Position numbers and translations under genes: made by a program. The notes beneath the pieces were generated by a model. That model had not been told where the DNA came from. It saw only the letters and a list, made by a program, of their open reading frames with translations, and searched no databases. Positions 42,651-51,786 of a stretch of 64,000 nucleotides of DNA are shown one piece after another. Where the stretch lies: positions 1 through 64,000 of the forward strand of contig JBPOFM010000002.1 of NCBI GenBank assembly GCA_051252455.1, given 5' to 3'. How positions within the stretch are numbered: the stretch's first letter is position 1; each line of letters opens with the position of its first letter. The stretch comes from JBPOFM01 sp051252455. GTDB taxonomy: Bacteria; Bacteroidota; Bacteroidia; Flavobacteriales; Flavobacteriaceae.

Positions 42651-42692
42651 AACCGAATTTCGATGCTTCATCGTTATTCGGTTTGCTTTTTT
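42651..42692 (+). terminator. Terminator after zinc metallopeptidase gene
   Basis: AACCGAAT (42651-42658) and ATTCGGTT (42676-42683), with CGATG/CATCG pairing inside, followed by a T-rich run. Confidence 0.85.
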
Positions 42693-42728
42693 TATTATTT
42701 TTAACCATCAACTTTAAACTCAAAAAAC

Positions 42729-43454
42729 ATGGAAACACCTACAGAAAGTCCTTTTAATCATTTTGAAAGCAAAGCCTTATTGAATTCCGCCACAGATGCG
42801 GAACGCGTAGCATTTTATAAAAAAACCTATGCACATGTCGCAATTGGCGTTTTGGTTTTTATCGTATTTGAATACTTGTTGTTGCAAAGTGAAACTATTG
42901 TGAGATTTGCATTATCAATGACCCAAGGGATGAAGTGGTTATTAATGTTAGGAGGTTTTATGTTTATTACGACGTATGCTGAACGTATGGTTTTAAAAAC
43001 AGAAGATAAAAACAAGCAATATCTGGCATTCGCTCTTTATATTCTTGCGGAGGCCTTTATTTTTGTGCCCCTGATTTTTATGGCATTGGTTTATACGGAT
43101 TCTGGTTCAGAAATGTTATACCAAGCATCTATCGTTACATTAGGACTGTTCACTGGATTATCAGCAGTGGTCTTCTTAACGAAAAAAGATTTTTCATTTT
43201 TGAAAACAGGCTTAACAATCGGATTTTTCATCGCCATCGGATTGATTGTTGCAGGAATGTTATTTGGTTTTAATCTAGGTCTGTGGTTTTCGGTAGGCAT
43301 GTGCTTATTGGCGGGTGGCTCTATCTTATATCAGACTTCCAATTTGGTAAACAAATACACTACAGATGATTACATTCCCGCAGCATTAGGTTTATTCGCA
43401 TCGCTGATGTTATTATTTTGGTATGTATTGAGTATTTTTATGTCGAGAGACTAA
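42729..43454 (+). CDS. Bax inhibitor-1/YccA family membrane protein
   Basis: 241 residues with seven hydrophobic segments (VAIGVLVFIVFEYLLL, WLLMLGGFMFITTYAERM, YLAFALYILAEAFIFVPLIF and four more). This is the Bax inhibitor-1/YccA topology with an N-terminal cytoplasmic tail. Family members are pH-sensitive Ca leak channels or protease modulators; the bacterial role is not settled. Followed by a bidirectional terminator facing the Lrp gene. Confidence 0.9.
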   Translation: METPTESPFNHFESKALLNSATDAERVAFYKKTYAHVAIGVLVFIVFEYLLLQSETIVRFALSMTQGMKWLLMLGGFMFITTYAERMVLKTEDKNKQYLAFALYILAEAFIFVPLIFMALVYTDSGSEMLYQASIVTLGLFTGLSAVVFLTKKDFSFLKTGLTIGFFIAIGLIVAGMLFGFNLGLWFSVGMCLLAGGSILYQTSNLVNKYTTDDYIPAALGLFASLMLLFWYVLSIFMSRD

Positions 43455-43470
43455 TTGCGTAAAGCATTAA

Positions 43471-43504
43471 AAAAAGCCTTTGAATCTTTTCATAGGCTTT
43501 TTTT
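43471..43504. terminator. Bidirectional terminator
   Basis: AAAAAGCCT (43471-43479) and AGGCTTTTT (43494-43502), with A and T runs on both sides, between convergent genes. Confidence 0.85.
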
Positions 43505-43973
43505 ATATCTTAATCTGTCGATCGATCTGCTGCGCCAAAGAGACGAAGGTTTCAGTTCTAGAAACTCCAGCAATGGATTGGATTTCCTTATTAAGAAGAT
43601 GCATTAAATGCTCATTGTCCTTACACAAAATTTTGATTAAAATACTCCAGTTTCCTGTCGTGTAATGACATTCTATGACTTCTGGTATTTTTTGTAATTG
43701 TTTTACAGCTTCCGGATTGCTGATGGCTTTATCCAAGTAAATACCAACAAATGCCATTGTGGTATAACCCAATATTTTTGGGTTGATCACAAATTTAGAT
43801 CCAGAAATTAATCCAGAATTCTCCAGCTTTCGCAATCGCTGATGAATTGCAGCACCAGAAATACCAACTTTGCGAGCGATTTCCAAAACTGGCGTTCTCG
43901 CATCCTGCATCAATGCACGAAGGATTTCTTTGTCGATGCCGTCTATCTCGATATTCTGGTTAACTACTTTCAC
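43503..43973 (-). CDS. Lrp/AsnC family transcriptional regulator
   Basis: 156 residues. N-terminal winged helix DKEILRALMQDARTPVLEIA followed by RKVGISGAAIHQRLRKLENS, then the C-terminal RAM domain (ECHYTTGNWSILIKILCKDN). It probably senses an amino acid and regulates nearby metabolic genes. It is 110 bp downstream of the saccharopine dehydrogenase-like gene on the same strand and 1.7 kb from ald, both plausible targets. The stop lies at the edge of the terminator. Confidence 0.9.
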   Translation of the reverse strand: MKVVNQNIEIDGIDKEILRALMQDARTPVLEIARKVGISGAAIHQRLRKLENSGLISGSKFVINPKILGYTTMAFVGIYLDKAISNPEAVKQLQKIPEVIECHYTTGNWSILIKILCKDNEHLMHLLNKEIQSIAGVSRTETFVSLAQQIDRQIKI

Positions 43974-44083
43974 GGTTTAAAGTTGGGAGTTTGAAGCACG
44001 AAGCTAGTAGGTTTAAAATTATAATATAGAATTAACGATTCAAAATTTTTTTTCCCCAGCTTCGTACTCCTAGCTCCTAACAT

Positions 44084-45448
44084 CTAAATATTTAAAGGAT
44101 TATATCCTAAATAGGGCGTTTCCATTTCCTTAAATTGAATTCCGTAGGCTTCCAATTCTTTCAAGATCGGTTCATATACTTCTTTGGTAATCGGAATCTG
44201 AACACCAGGAGTGATAATCTTTCTATTCAAAATAGCCAAGGCTGCAATAGCAACAGGCAGTCCTACAGTTTTTGACATTGCTGTGTACGTTTGATCCTCA
44301 CCAATTGTAACCATCGTGGAATCTATCTGATGTGTTTCACCATTCAATTCATAGCCAAATTTATGGTACATCACAATCATATCTTTGTCTTCTTCTCCCA
44401 AGGTCCAACTATCCGTCAAGATTTTCTGAAGTATTTCTGCTGGTGTCGCTTTCGGGAGTTCCACTCTTTTATCGGCATTGAAAATATCCAATTCCAATAA
44501 TTTATCCCAAATCAAATCATCCTGTTCAATTTTCAATTGATATCTAAACTTCAATTCTACAGAATCGGTGGGGCTATAAGGTAGGAACGCATTTACGAAA
44601 TCACGATAACTCATGTTCTCACTATCATCAATGGTATAGCTATCATCAGTCATGCCTAACTGTACAAACATATTCCATGCGCGACTGAATCCAACACGTC
44701 GTATGGTGCCTCTATATAAGGTGTGGATATTGTCCAATCCATAAACCGATTGATATTTTAACGAATCTCTGTTTGCATACGCTTCAAAACGGCCATAACC
44801 TTCCACGTCTAGAAATTCTGTTCTACGGAACAACCTGTTGTATGGAATGTATTTATAGGTGCCTTCCTGAATAAACTTTGCAGCCCCACCTTGTCCTGCA
44901 ACTACCACATTACGAGGGTTCCAAGTAAATTTGTAATTCCATAAGTTATTATCACTTTCTGGTGCTACCAAACCTCCTGTAAATGATTCAAACAAAATCA
45001 TCTTTCCACCTTTGGCTCTGATGGCGTCAATCTCTTTCATAGCACTCATGTGGTCAATACCAGGATCAACACCGATTTCGTTCATAAACACAAGACCTTT
45101 GTTTTTTACGGCAGTGTCCAAATCCTGCATCTCGGGGCTTACATAAGAAGCCGTCACCATATTTTTACCGTAAGTAATGCAATCTTTTGCAACCTCGATA
45201 TGATAGCGTGCAGGCAACATTGAGATTACAATATCTGAATTTTCGATGGCATCCTGACGAGATTGTTTATGGAAGACATCAAGCATAATGGCTTGCGCAT
45301 TCGAATGGTTGCCAATCAATTTTTTGGCATTTTGAGCGCTGATATCTCCAACGATGAGATGAAGTTCTTCAGATTCAGATTTGTCAAGCAAATATTTTAT
45401 TAAGTATGAAGTGGATTTGCCAGCTCCGATGATTAAAATCTTTCGCAT
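44084..45448 (-). CDS. Saccharopine dehydrogenase family protein (LYS9-like)
   Basis: 454 residues from the ATG at 45448 (MRKILIIGAGKSTSYLIKYL); 16 further upstream codons are open but not protein-like. N-terminal Rossmann domain with GAGKSTS, a conserved SMLPARYHIEVAKDCI, NEIGVDPGIDHMSAMKEI, and the C-terminal Sacchrp_dh_C region. In Bacteroidota this family carries out the LYS9-type step of lysine degradation or a carboxynorspermidine-like reaction; the substrate cannot be fixed here. Probably controlled by the Lrp regulator next to it. Confidence 0.85.
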   Translation of the reverse strand: MRKILIIGAGKSTSYLIKYLLDKSESEELHLIVGDISAQNAKKLIGNHSNAQAIMLDVFHKQSRQDAIENSDIVISMLPARYHIEVAKDCITYGKNMVTASYVSPEMQDLDTAVKNKGLVFMNEIGVDPGIDHMSAMKEIDAIRAKGGKMILFESFTGGLVAPESDNNLWNYKFTWNPRNVVVAGQGGAAKFIQEGTYKYIPYNRLFRRTEFLDVEGYGRFEAYANRDSLKYQSVYGLDNIHTLYRGTIRRVGFSRAWNMFVQLGMTDDSYTIDDSENMSYRDFVNAFLPYSPTDSVELKFRYQLKIEQDDLIWDKLLELDIFNADKRVELPKATPAEILQKILTDSWTLGEEDKDMIVMYHKFGYELNGETHQIDSTMVTIGEDQTYTAMSKTVGLPVAIAALAILNRKIITPGVQIPITKEVYEPILKELEAYGIQFKEMETPYLGYNPLNI

Positions 45449-45527
45449 AGTGGAATTTGTTGAGTATTTTTGCTGGTACGAAATTACTAAATGCAAAGGG
45501 TTCTAAAAACTCTCGAACCATATTTAT

Positions 45528-45923
45528 ATGAACAAAACAATTTTAGTTACAGCGACAATTTTTGGGATTATTAGTATCATTTTGGGAGCTTTTGCAGCTC
45601 ATGGTTTAAAGCAATTGATTTCTGCAGAATCGGTACAAACCTTTGAAACAGGCGTGAAATATCAAATGTATCATGCGCTTTTTTTATTGTTCGTTGGTGT
45701 GACTAATGTTGTGCAGCTACGCTTTAAGAAGATTATTTTTTATTTGGTGCTTGTCGGCATTATCTTTTTTTCTGGTTCCATCTACGCCTTGGCAACAAAC
45801 GATTTGACTAATTTTGACTTTAAAACGATTGGATTTATAACACCCATTGGAGGCCTGCTTCTAATCATGGCTTGGGTAGTGCTTTTGATAAACTTTTTGA
45901 GATTGAAAACCGATAAATCGTAA
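45528..45923 (+). CDS. DUF423 membrane protein
   Basis: 131 residues with four transmembrane helices (ILVTATIFGIISIILGAFAA, YHALFLLFVGVTNVV, IIFYLVLVGIIFFSGSIYAL, GGLLLIMAWVVLLINFL) and the DUF423 motif GAFAAHGLKQ...VKYQMYHAL. Function unknown. Monocistronic, 62 bp upstream of pckA. Confidence 0.9.
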   Translation: MNKTILVTATIFGIISIILGAFAAHGLKQLISAESVQTFETGVKYQMYHALFLLFVGVTNVVQLRFKKIIFYLVLVGIIFFSGSIYALATNDLTNFDFKTIGFITPIGGLLLIMAWVVLLINFLRLKTDKS

Positions 45924-45951
45924 AATTAAGTGCGTACTTTAAAATATTGTT

Positions 45952-45959
45952 TAATTTTG
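45952..45959 (+). promoter_or_regulatory. Probable pckA promoter (-7 element TAATTTTG)
   Basis: Match to TAnnTTTG, 25 bp before the pckA ATG. The -33 region is AT-rich without a clear TTTG. Confidence 0.4.
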
Positions 45960-45984
45960 TATCAACAAACAATACAACTTTATT

Positions 45985-47598
45985 ATGATAGATAATGCTC
46001 AAACTACGAAATCGATTTCGTTAGATCAATACGGTATTAAAAATGCTCAAGTACACTATCAACTCTCACCAGATCAACTTCACAGTACAGCCATTAAAAA
46101 AGGACAAGGCGTCGAGGCATCCTCGGGTGCATTGGCGATCAATACTGGTGAATTTACTGGACGGTCACCTCAAGATCGATTTATTGTAAAAGATAGTGTG
46201 ACTGAAGACAAAGTATGGTGGGGAAAAATCAATATTCCATTTGATTCGGATAAATTTCAAAAGTTATATGATAAAGTAGTTGACTACCTTTCCGACAAGG
46301 AAGTCTTTGTTCGGGATAGTTATGCTTGTGCAGATGAAAAATACAAATTAAATATTCGTGTGATTACAGAATATGCATGGAGCAATCAGTTCGCATATAA
46401 CATGTTTCTTCGTCCAACAGAAGACGAATTGAAAAACTTCAAACCAGAATGGACCATCGTTAATGCGCCTGGTTTTATGGCAGATCCTGAAGTGGATGGT
46501 ACACGCCAACATAATTTTGCAATCTTGGATTTTACTAGAAAGATTGCTTTAATAGGAGGTACTGGTTATACAGGTGAGATCAAAAAAGGGATTTTTTCTG
46601 CATTGAATTTTATTTTACCGGTTTACAAAAACACCTTGCCAATGCATTGTAGTGCAAATGTTGGAAAAGAGGGTGATACGGCAATTTTCTTTGGCCTGTC
46701 AGGAACAGGAAAAACGACGCTTTCGGCAGATCCAAACAGACGCCTGATAGGTGATGATGAGCACGGCTGGACCGCCGAAAATACGGTCTTCAATTTCGAA
46801 GGTGGTTGTTACGCCAAGGTAATCAACCTTACCGAAGGGAATGAACCTGACATTTATAACGCTATTAAGAAAGGTGCCATTCTCGAAAATGTTATAATGG
46901 ATTCCAAAGGGAACGTTGATTATGAAGATATTTCCATTACTCAAAATACCCGTGTAAGCTATCCAATTGATCATATAAAAGACATTCAAGTGCCATCTAT
47001 TGGGACAAACCCAAAGAACATTTTCTTTTTAACTGCAGATGCATTTGGTGTGTTGCCTCCAATCTCTAAATTAACTCCCGGACAGGCAGCGTATCACTTT
47101 ATTTCTGGTTATACAGCGAAGGTGGCAGGAACAGAAGCAGGCATTGATGAACCAACACCAAATTTCTCTGCGTGTTTTGGTGCACCATTTATGCCTTTGC
47201 ATCCAACCAAATACGCTGAAATGTTAAGTGCCAAAATGAAAGAAACTGGCGTTAATGTCTGGCTGATCAATACAGGATGGACTGGAGGTGCTTATGGTGT
47301 AGGGAGCAGGATAAAACTAAAATACACACGAGCCATGATTACGGCTGCACTTAATGGAGATTTAGATGAGGTCAATCCTGCAACTTATAGAACACATTCG
47401 GTATTTGGATTGCTGCAACCACGTTCATGTCCTGGGGTACCGACGGAAGTATTGAGTTCTCGACAAACTTGGAATGATGATGAGGCATATTACAAAACGG
47501 CCTATAAATTATCGGAATCGTTCAGGGATAACTTTAAAAAATATGAGGAATTTGCCAATGAAGAAATTTTGGCAGGCGCTCCAAATTTGGAAAGTTAA
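45985..47598 (+). CDS. pckA: Phosphoenolpyruvate carboxykinase (ATP)
   Basis: 537 residues. Walker-A GLSGTGKTTLSADPNR, the kinase-specific DDEHGWTAENTVFNFEGGCY metal site, the substrate region MHCSANVGKEGDT, and the C-terminal IKLKYTRAMITAALNG. Converts oxaloacetate and ATP to phosphoenolpyruvate, the entry to gluconeogenesis. Followed by a strong bidirectional terminator. Confidence 0.97.
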   Translation: MIDNAQTTKSISLDQYGIKNAQVHYQLSPDQLHSTAIKKGQGVEASSGALAINTGEFTGRSPQDRFIVKDSVTEDKVWWGKINIPFDSDKFQKLYDKVVDYLSDKEVFVRDSYACADEKYKLNIRVITEYAWSNQFAYNMFLRPTEDELKNFKPEWTIVNAPGFMADPEVDGTRQHNFAILDFTRKIALIGGTGYTGEIKKGIFSALNFILPVYKNTLPMHCSANVGKEGDTAIFFGLSGTGKTTLSADPNRRLIGDDEHGWTAENTVFNFEGGCYAKVINLTEGNEPDIYNAIKKGAILENVIMDSKGNVDYEDISITQNTRVSYPIDHIKDIQVPSIGTNPKNIFFLTADAFGVLPPISKLTPGQAAYHFISGYTAKVAGTEAGIDEPTPNFSACFGAPFMPLHPTKYAEMLSAKMKETGVNVWLINTGWTGGAYGVGSRIKLKYTRAMITAALNGDLDEVNPATYRTHSVFGLLQPRSCPGVPTEVLSSRQTWNDDEAYYKTAYKLSESFRDNFKKYEEFANEEILAGAPNLES

Positions 47599-47617
47599 TA
47601 TAGACTATCTATAAACA

Positions 47618-47652
47618 AAAAAACGCGATTTTCTCAAATCGCGTTTTTTTTA
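47618..47652. terminator. Bidirectional terminator between pckA and hemD
   Basis: AAACGCGATTT (47621-47631) and AAATCGCGTTT (47636-47646) with 4-nt loop, A run before and T run after. Confidence 0.9.
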
Positions 47653-47668
47653 TGTTCTAAAACAAAGT

Positions 47669-48418
47669 TTATTTTCCTTTGTTTGCTTTCTCAATATACT
47701 TTTCTAGAGCCATAGTCATGGAAGGTGTGTCAGGCGCAGGGGCTGCAATGTCACAACGCAATCCATGTTCTTCAACAGCTTTGCAAGTAGTGCTTCCAAA
47801 GGCAGCTATGCGTGTATCATTTTGTTTAAAATCTGGGAAATTATGAAATAATGATTCAATTCCGGATGGACTGAAAAACACCAAAATATCATAATAAACA
47901 TCAGCCAAATCAGACAAGTCACTGATAACAGTTCTATAAAATATAGCTTCTTTCCACTTTATGTTTAAAGAATTAAGAAGTTCCGGAACCTCATCTTTCA
48001 ACTTGTCGGTCGTAGGAAGCAAAAAGCTTTCGTCTTTATATTTTTTAATCAATGGTGATAAATCCTGGAATTCACGTTTTCCAACATATATCTTACGTTT
48101 CCTATACACCACATATTTCTGTAGATAAAATGCGACCGCTTCAGACTGACAAAAATATTTCATCGAATCCGGCACTTTAAAACGCATTTCATCAGCAACT
48201 CTAAAAAAATGATCTACTGAATTTCTACTGGTTAGAATGATAGCCGTGTAATGATTCAAATCAACCTTTTGTTGTCTGATATCTTTGGCTGCAACACCTT
48301 CTACATGTATAAATGGTCTGAAATCTATTTTTACTTTTTGCTTTTCTTGAAGATCAAAGTAAGGCGAATTTTCGATTTTAGGTTCGGGCTGAGACACTAA
48401 AATTGTTTTCACTTTCAT
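47669..48418 (-). CDS. hemD: Uroporphyrinogen-III synthase
   Basis: 249 residues. Two-lobed HemD pattern: an N-terminal lobe with VEGVAAKDIRQQKVDLNHYT and AIILTSRNSVDHFFR, and a C-terminal lobe with VYYDILVFFSPSGIESLFHN and TRIAAFGSTTCKAVEEHGLR. Closes hydroxymethylbilane with ring-D inversion in haem and sirohaem synthesis. Preceded on the same strand by the DUF4271 gene, a conserved pairing in Flavobacteriia. Confidence 0.9.
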   Translation of the reverse strand: MKVKTILVSQPEPKIENSPYFDLQEKQKVKIDFRPFIHVEGVAAKDIRQQKVDLNHYTAIILTSRNSVDHFFRVADEMRFKVPDSMKYFCQSEAVAFYLQKYVVYRKRKIYVGKREFQDLSPLIKKYKDESFLLPTTDKLKDEVPELLNSLNIKWKEAIFYRTVISDLSDLADVYYDILVFFSPSGIESLFHNFPDFKQNDTRIAAFGSTTCKAVEEHGLRCDIAAPAPDTPSMTMALEKYIEKANKGK

Positions 48419-48439
48419 AGGCCGAGGGTATAGTTTTTC

Positions 48440-49087
48440 TTAATCTTTTATAATTAATTTATATAAAATTAGATAGGGTCCAATTTCAAGTGCGCAAAGA
48501 TACAAAATAAAATAGAATATGTTATTTAATATCAATTTTTGGTGATTTTTAAAGGTTGTAATAAGACCGACTAAATTAATTAATACCATCATTCCGATAC
48601 TTATATAAATCATTAATTTTGATGGTGATAACGCATATAACAACAAAATGTTGATTGGTAATAGTATGATTCCACTAAAATTAAGATAACTCGTTTTTTG
48701 AAACAAATACTGATCGATGAGCTTGTCAATTTCGAACAAACTCCCAATGAGGCGTTCAAACAACACTTTAATTAAGACCAAAGCCGTAAAACCAAAAAGA
48801 ATCTTCGAAAAGGTAAGAAGATCAAATGTCAATGGTTCTACTAATGCGGAATAGGAAATAAATCCAAAAATTGATAAGGAAATGATCAAATTGAAAAAAA
48901 TCAAACTGTCAAACCCATCAATAAATTTTTGATCTCGCGAATAGATCTTTAAATATTTTGAGTTACCTAAAACACCGATAAAATCATTGAAACGTACAGG
49001 GAATAAATGCTTGGACATTGTTATAGCAACCAGCCCAATTACGATGAAAATCGTGAACCATTCATATGAAATAACCTCTCGTATCAT
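48440..49087 (-). CDS. DUF4271 membrane protein
   Basis: 215 residues with six or so hydrophobic helices (WFTIFIVIGLVAITMSKHLF, LIFFNLIISLSIFGFISYSA, ILFGFTALVLIKVLFERLIG). Characteristic of the Bacteroidota family DUF4271, encoded upstream of hemD with a 21-bp gap. Role unknown. Confidence 0.85.
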   Translation of the reverse strand: MIREVISYEWFTIFIVIGLVAITMSKHLFPVRFNDFIGVLGNSKYLKIYSRDQKFIDGFDSLIFFNLIISLSIFGFISYSALVEPLTFDLLTFSKILFGFTALVLIKVLFERLIGSLFEIDKLIDQYLFQKTSYLNFSGIILLPINILLLYALSPSKLMIYISIGMMVLINLVGLITTFKNHQKLILNNIFYFILYLCALEIGPYLILYKLIIKD

Positions 49088-49169
49088 GACGGCTAAATTA
49101 TAAAGAAAAATTAAACTCTTTAACGTTTATTTATGCTTTATCACATAAAATTAATCCTTTAAAAAAACT

Positions 49170-49177
49170 TACTTTTG
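49170..49177 (+). promoter_or_regulatory. Probable promoter (TACTTTTG) of the glycosyltransferase-dihydroorotase operon
   Basis: Match to TAnnTTTG, 45 bp before the ATG at 49223. The -33 region has no clear TTTG at the expected distance. Confidence 0.4.
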
Positions 49178-49222
49178 TCAAGATACACCACAGCCGATTA
49201 GGCGCAGTGAAAATTTGTATAC

Positions 49223-49975
49223 ATGCAAGATGCCATTGTCATCATACCAACTTTTAATGAAATTGAGAATATAGAGGCCATTATCAGAGCTGTTTTTGCT
49301 CAAAGAAAGGCGTTTGATATTCTTGTGGTTGATGATAATTCTCCTGATGGAACTGGTGAGAAGGTGAAGTTTTTACAGAATGAATTTTCCGATGGCTTAT
49401 TTTTACTGGAAAGAAAAAATAAAACGGGATTGGGAACTGCTTATATCGAAGGATTTCGATGGAGTTTGAGTAAAGATTATCAGTATATTTTTGAAATGGA
49501 TGCTGATTTTTCACATGATCCCAACGACTTGATAAAGCTATACAATGCTTGTCATATCGAAGGTGCCGATTTATCAATTGGCTCTCGTTACGTTACGGGA
49601 GTGAATGTCGTTAACTGGCCAATGAGTCGGGTGTTGATGTCCTATGGGGCCTCAAAATATGTGCGATTCATTACAAGAATGCCCATTTGTGACACCACAG
49701 CGGGCTTTGTTTGTTACAAAAGGCGAGTTTTAGAACAGATAGATTTAAAAACAATAAAATTTGTGGGCTACGCATTTCAGATTGAAATGAAGTTCAAAGC
49801 CTATTTGAGGAGGTTTAAAATTGTTGAAGTGCCAGTTATTTTTACAGATCGGAAAAAAGGAAAGTCAAAATTAAGCGGAGGAATTATTTCTGAAGCAATT
49901 TTTGGGGTATTGACCATGAAATTTAAGAGTTTGTTGGGGAAAGAAATAAATTATGCAGACAAGAACATTAATTAA
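49223..49975 (+). CDS. Polyprenol monophosphomannose synthase-like glycosyltransferase
   Basis: 250 residues. GT2 fold with AIVIIPTFNEIENIEAII, the DxD-type FEMDADFSHDPNDL, and IFTDRKKGKSKLSGGIISEA, as in dolichol/polyprenol phosphate mannosyltransferases. No C-terminal membrane helices, so a soluble enzyme acting at the membrane face. It probably makes polyprenyl-phosphate sugars for protein or envelope glycosylation. Its 3-prime end overlaps pyrC by 23 bp. Confidence 0.9.
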   Translation: MQDAIVIIPTFNEIENIEAIIRAVFAQRKAFDILVVDDNSPDGTGEKVKFLQNEFSDGLFLLERKNKTGLGTAYIEGFRWSLSKDYQYIFEMDADFSHDPNDLIKLYNACHIEGADLSIGSRYVTGVNVVNWPMSRVLMSYGASKYVRFITRMPICDTTAGFVCYKRRVLEQIDLKTIKFVGYAFQIEMKFKAYLRRFKIVEVPVIFTDRKKGKSKLSGGIISEAIFGVLTMKFKSLLGKEINYADKNIN

Positions 49976-51296
49976 GAATGCCAAAATCGTCAATGAAGGT
50001 CGCGTATTTGAAGGCGATATTCTGATTGAGGGCAATATTATCAAGGAAGTTGCAGATTCCATAAGCGCAAAATCCTCTCAAGATGTGATTATCGATGTCG
50101 AAGGAAGTTATGTGTTTCCGGGTGTTATTGACGATCAGGTTCATTTTCGTGAGCCAGGTTTAACCCATAAGGCGACTATCGAAACCGAATCGAGAGCTGC
50201 TATTGCTGGCGGTATTACTTCGTTTATTGAAATGCCTAATACAGTACCACAGGCGACTACAATTGATTTGCTTGAGGAAAAATTCGAAATTGCAGAACAA
50301 ACGTCAGCTGCCAACTATTCCTTTATGTTTGGTGGTACCAATGACAATTTAGATGAAATTCTCAAAATAGATCCCAACAAAGTGGCTGGTCTAAAACTGT
50401 TTTTAGGCTCCTCCACTGGGAATATGTTGGTCGACAATCCTGAAGTTTTAGAAAAGATATTCAAGAGTACCAATCTATTGATTTCTGCTCATTGTGAAGA
50501 TGAAGCGACCATCAAGAGAAATCTTGAGGCGCACATCGAAAAATATGGAGAGGCTATTCCTATAGAGTGTCACCCAATCATCAGAAGTGAAGAGGCCTGT
50601 TATATATCGTCTTCCAAAGCAATAGAATTAGCGAAAAAAACAGGTGCACGTCTGCATGTTTTTCATTTGTCTACAGGAAAGGAAACAAAGTTGTTTTCAA
50701 ATAAAGTTCTTTTAAAAGATAAAAAGATCACTGCGGAAGTATGCATCCATCATTTGTGGTTTTCTGATGAAGATTACAAAACAAAAGGTACCCTCATTAA
50801 GTGGAATCCAGCTGTAAAAACATCAAAAGACAGAGATGAACTTTGGAAAGCATTGTTGGATGACCGTATAGATGTAATAGCGTCTGACCATGCGCCTCAT
50901 ACCATGGATGAAAAGAAAAACGTGTATACCAAAGCGCCTTCTGGTGGTCCACTTGTGCAGCACGCTCTGCCAGCGATGATAGAAATGCATCATAAAGGAA
51001 AAATCTCCTTGGAAAAAATCGCAGAAAAAATGTGTCATAATCCTGCTATTTTATTCCAGATTGAAAAGCGCGGTTTCATAAGAGAGGGCTATTTTGCCGA
51101 TTTGGTCATAGTAGATTTAAACAGCCCTTGGTCCGTTAAAAAAGATAATATTCTTTATAAATGTGGTTGGTCGCCATTTGAAGGTACGATTTTCAAGTCG
51201 AGAATTACCCATACCTTTGTCAATGGTGCATTGGCTTATAGAAATTTTAAATTTCTTGATCTGAAAGCTGGAAAACGTTTGACTTTTAATAGATGA
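49953..51296 (+). CDS. pyrC: Dihydroorotase
   Basis: 447 residues. Amidohydrolase with the N-terminal metal motif as IDDQVHFREPGLTHKATIET, so the first His of the usual HxH is Gln. Other ligands are present: LISAHCEDEAT, ARLHVFHLSTGKET and VIASDHAPHTMDEKK. Catalyses cyclisation of carbamoyl aspartate in pyrimidine synthesis. I remember the QxH form as normal for Bacteroidota, but activity should not be taken for granted. Overlaps both neighbours (23 bp and 4 bp), so part of a tight operon. Confidence 0.85.
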   Translation: MQTRTLIKNAKIVNEGRVFEGDILIEGNIIKEVADSISAKSSQDVIIDVEGSYVFPGVIDDQVHFREPGLTHKATIETESRAAIAGGITSFIEMPNTVPQATTIDLLEEKFEIAEQTSAANYSFMFGGTNDNLDEILKIDPNKVAGLKLFLGSSTGNMLVDNPEVLEKIFKSTNLLISAHCEDEATIKRNLEAHIEKYGEAIPIECHPIIRSEEACYISSSKAIELAKKTGARLHVFHLSTGKETKLFSNKVLLKDKKITAEVCIHHLWFSDEDYKTKGTLIKWNPAVKTSKDRDELWKALLDDRIDVIASDHAPHTMDEKKNVYTKAPSGGPLVQHALPAMIEMHHKGKISLEKIAEKMCHNPAILFQIEKRGFIREGYFADLVIVDLNSPWSVKKDNILYKCGWSPFEGTIFKSRITHTFVNGALAYRNFKFLDLKAGKRLTFNR

Positions 51297-51784
51297 AAAA
51301 AGTTTTATACATATTTATAGGATTTTTAATGTTAGGATGCGGTGCAGACAGACCACCAAAACCGGATAATTTGATTGCCCAAGAAAAAATGTCAGAAATT
51401 ATGTATGACGTTTTTATTTTGAATGCAGCCAAAGGGATCAACAAACGAATTTTGGAGAATAATGGCGTAACACCACAAAACTTTGTGTATAAAAAATATG
51501 CCATCGATAGTTTGCAATTTGCCATGAGCAATGATTATTATTCTTATGACACCAAAATCTATGAAGGCATCATGGAACGGGTAAGTCTAAAGATTGAGAA
51601 TGCGAAAAAGATCAATGATTCTTTAATAGTGAAAGAGCAGAAAACCAAGGATTCATTAACGTCATTGAAAGTGAGAACTAAAGACTCTTTGAGTAAAGGG
51701 AAAAATTTAGTTCCAACATTGGATACCTTTTCACCGCCAAAGCAGACCTTAAAACCACAAGTTTTTGGACAGGAGGTTGAGTGA
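51293..51784 (+). CDS. DUF4296 lipoprotein
   Basis: 163 residues with signal MKKVLYIFIGFLMLGCGADR (lipobox LGC). The DUF4296 core contains LIAQEKMSEIMYDVFILNAA, NGVTPQNFVYKKYAID and FAMSNDYYSYDTKIYEGIME. The C-terminus is Lys/Ser-rich and disordered. Conserved downstream of dihydroorotase in Flavobacteriia. Function unknown. Start overlaps the pyrC stop by 4 bp. Confidence 0.85.
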   Translation: MKKVLYIFIGFLMLGCGADRPPKPDNLIAQEKMSEIMYDVFILNAAKGINKRILENNGVTPQNFVYKKYAIDSLQFAMSNDYYSYDTKIYEGIMERVSLKIENAKKINDSLIVKEQKTKDSLTSLKVRTKDSLSKGKNLVPTLDTFSPPKQTLKPQVFGQEVE

Positions 51785-51786
51785 AA

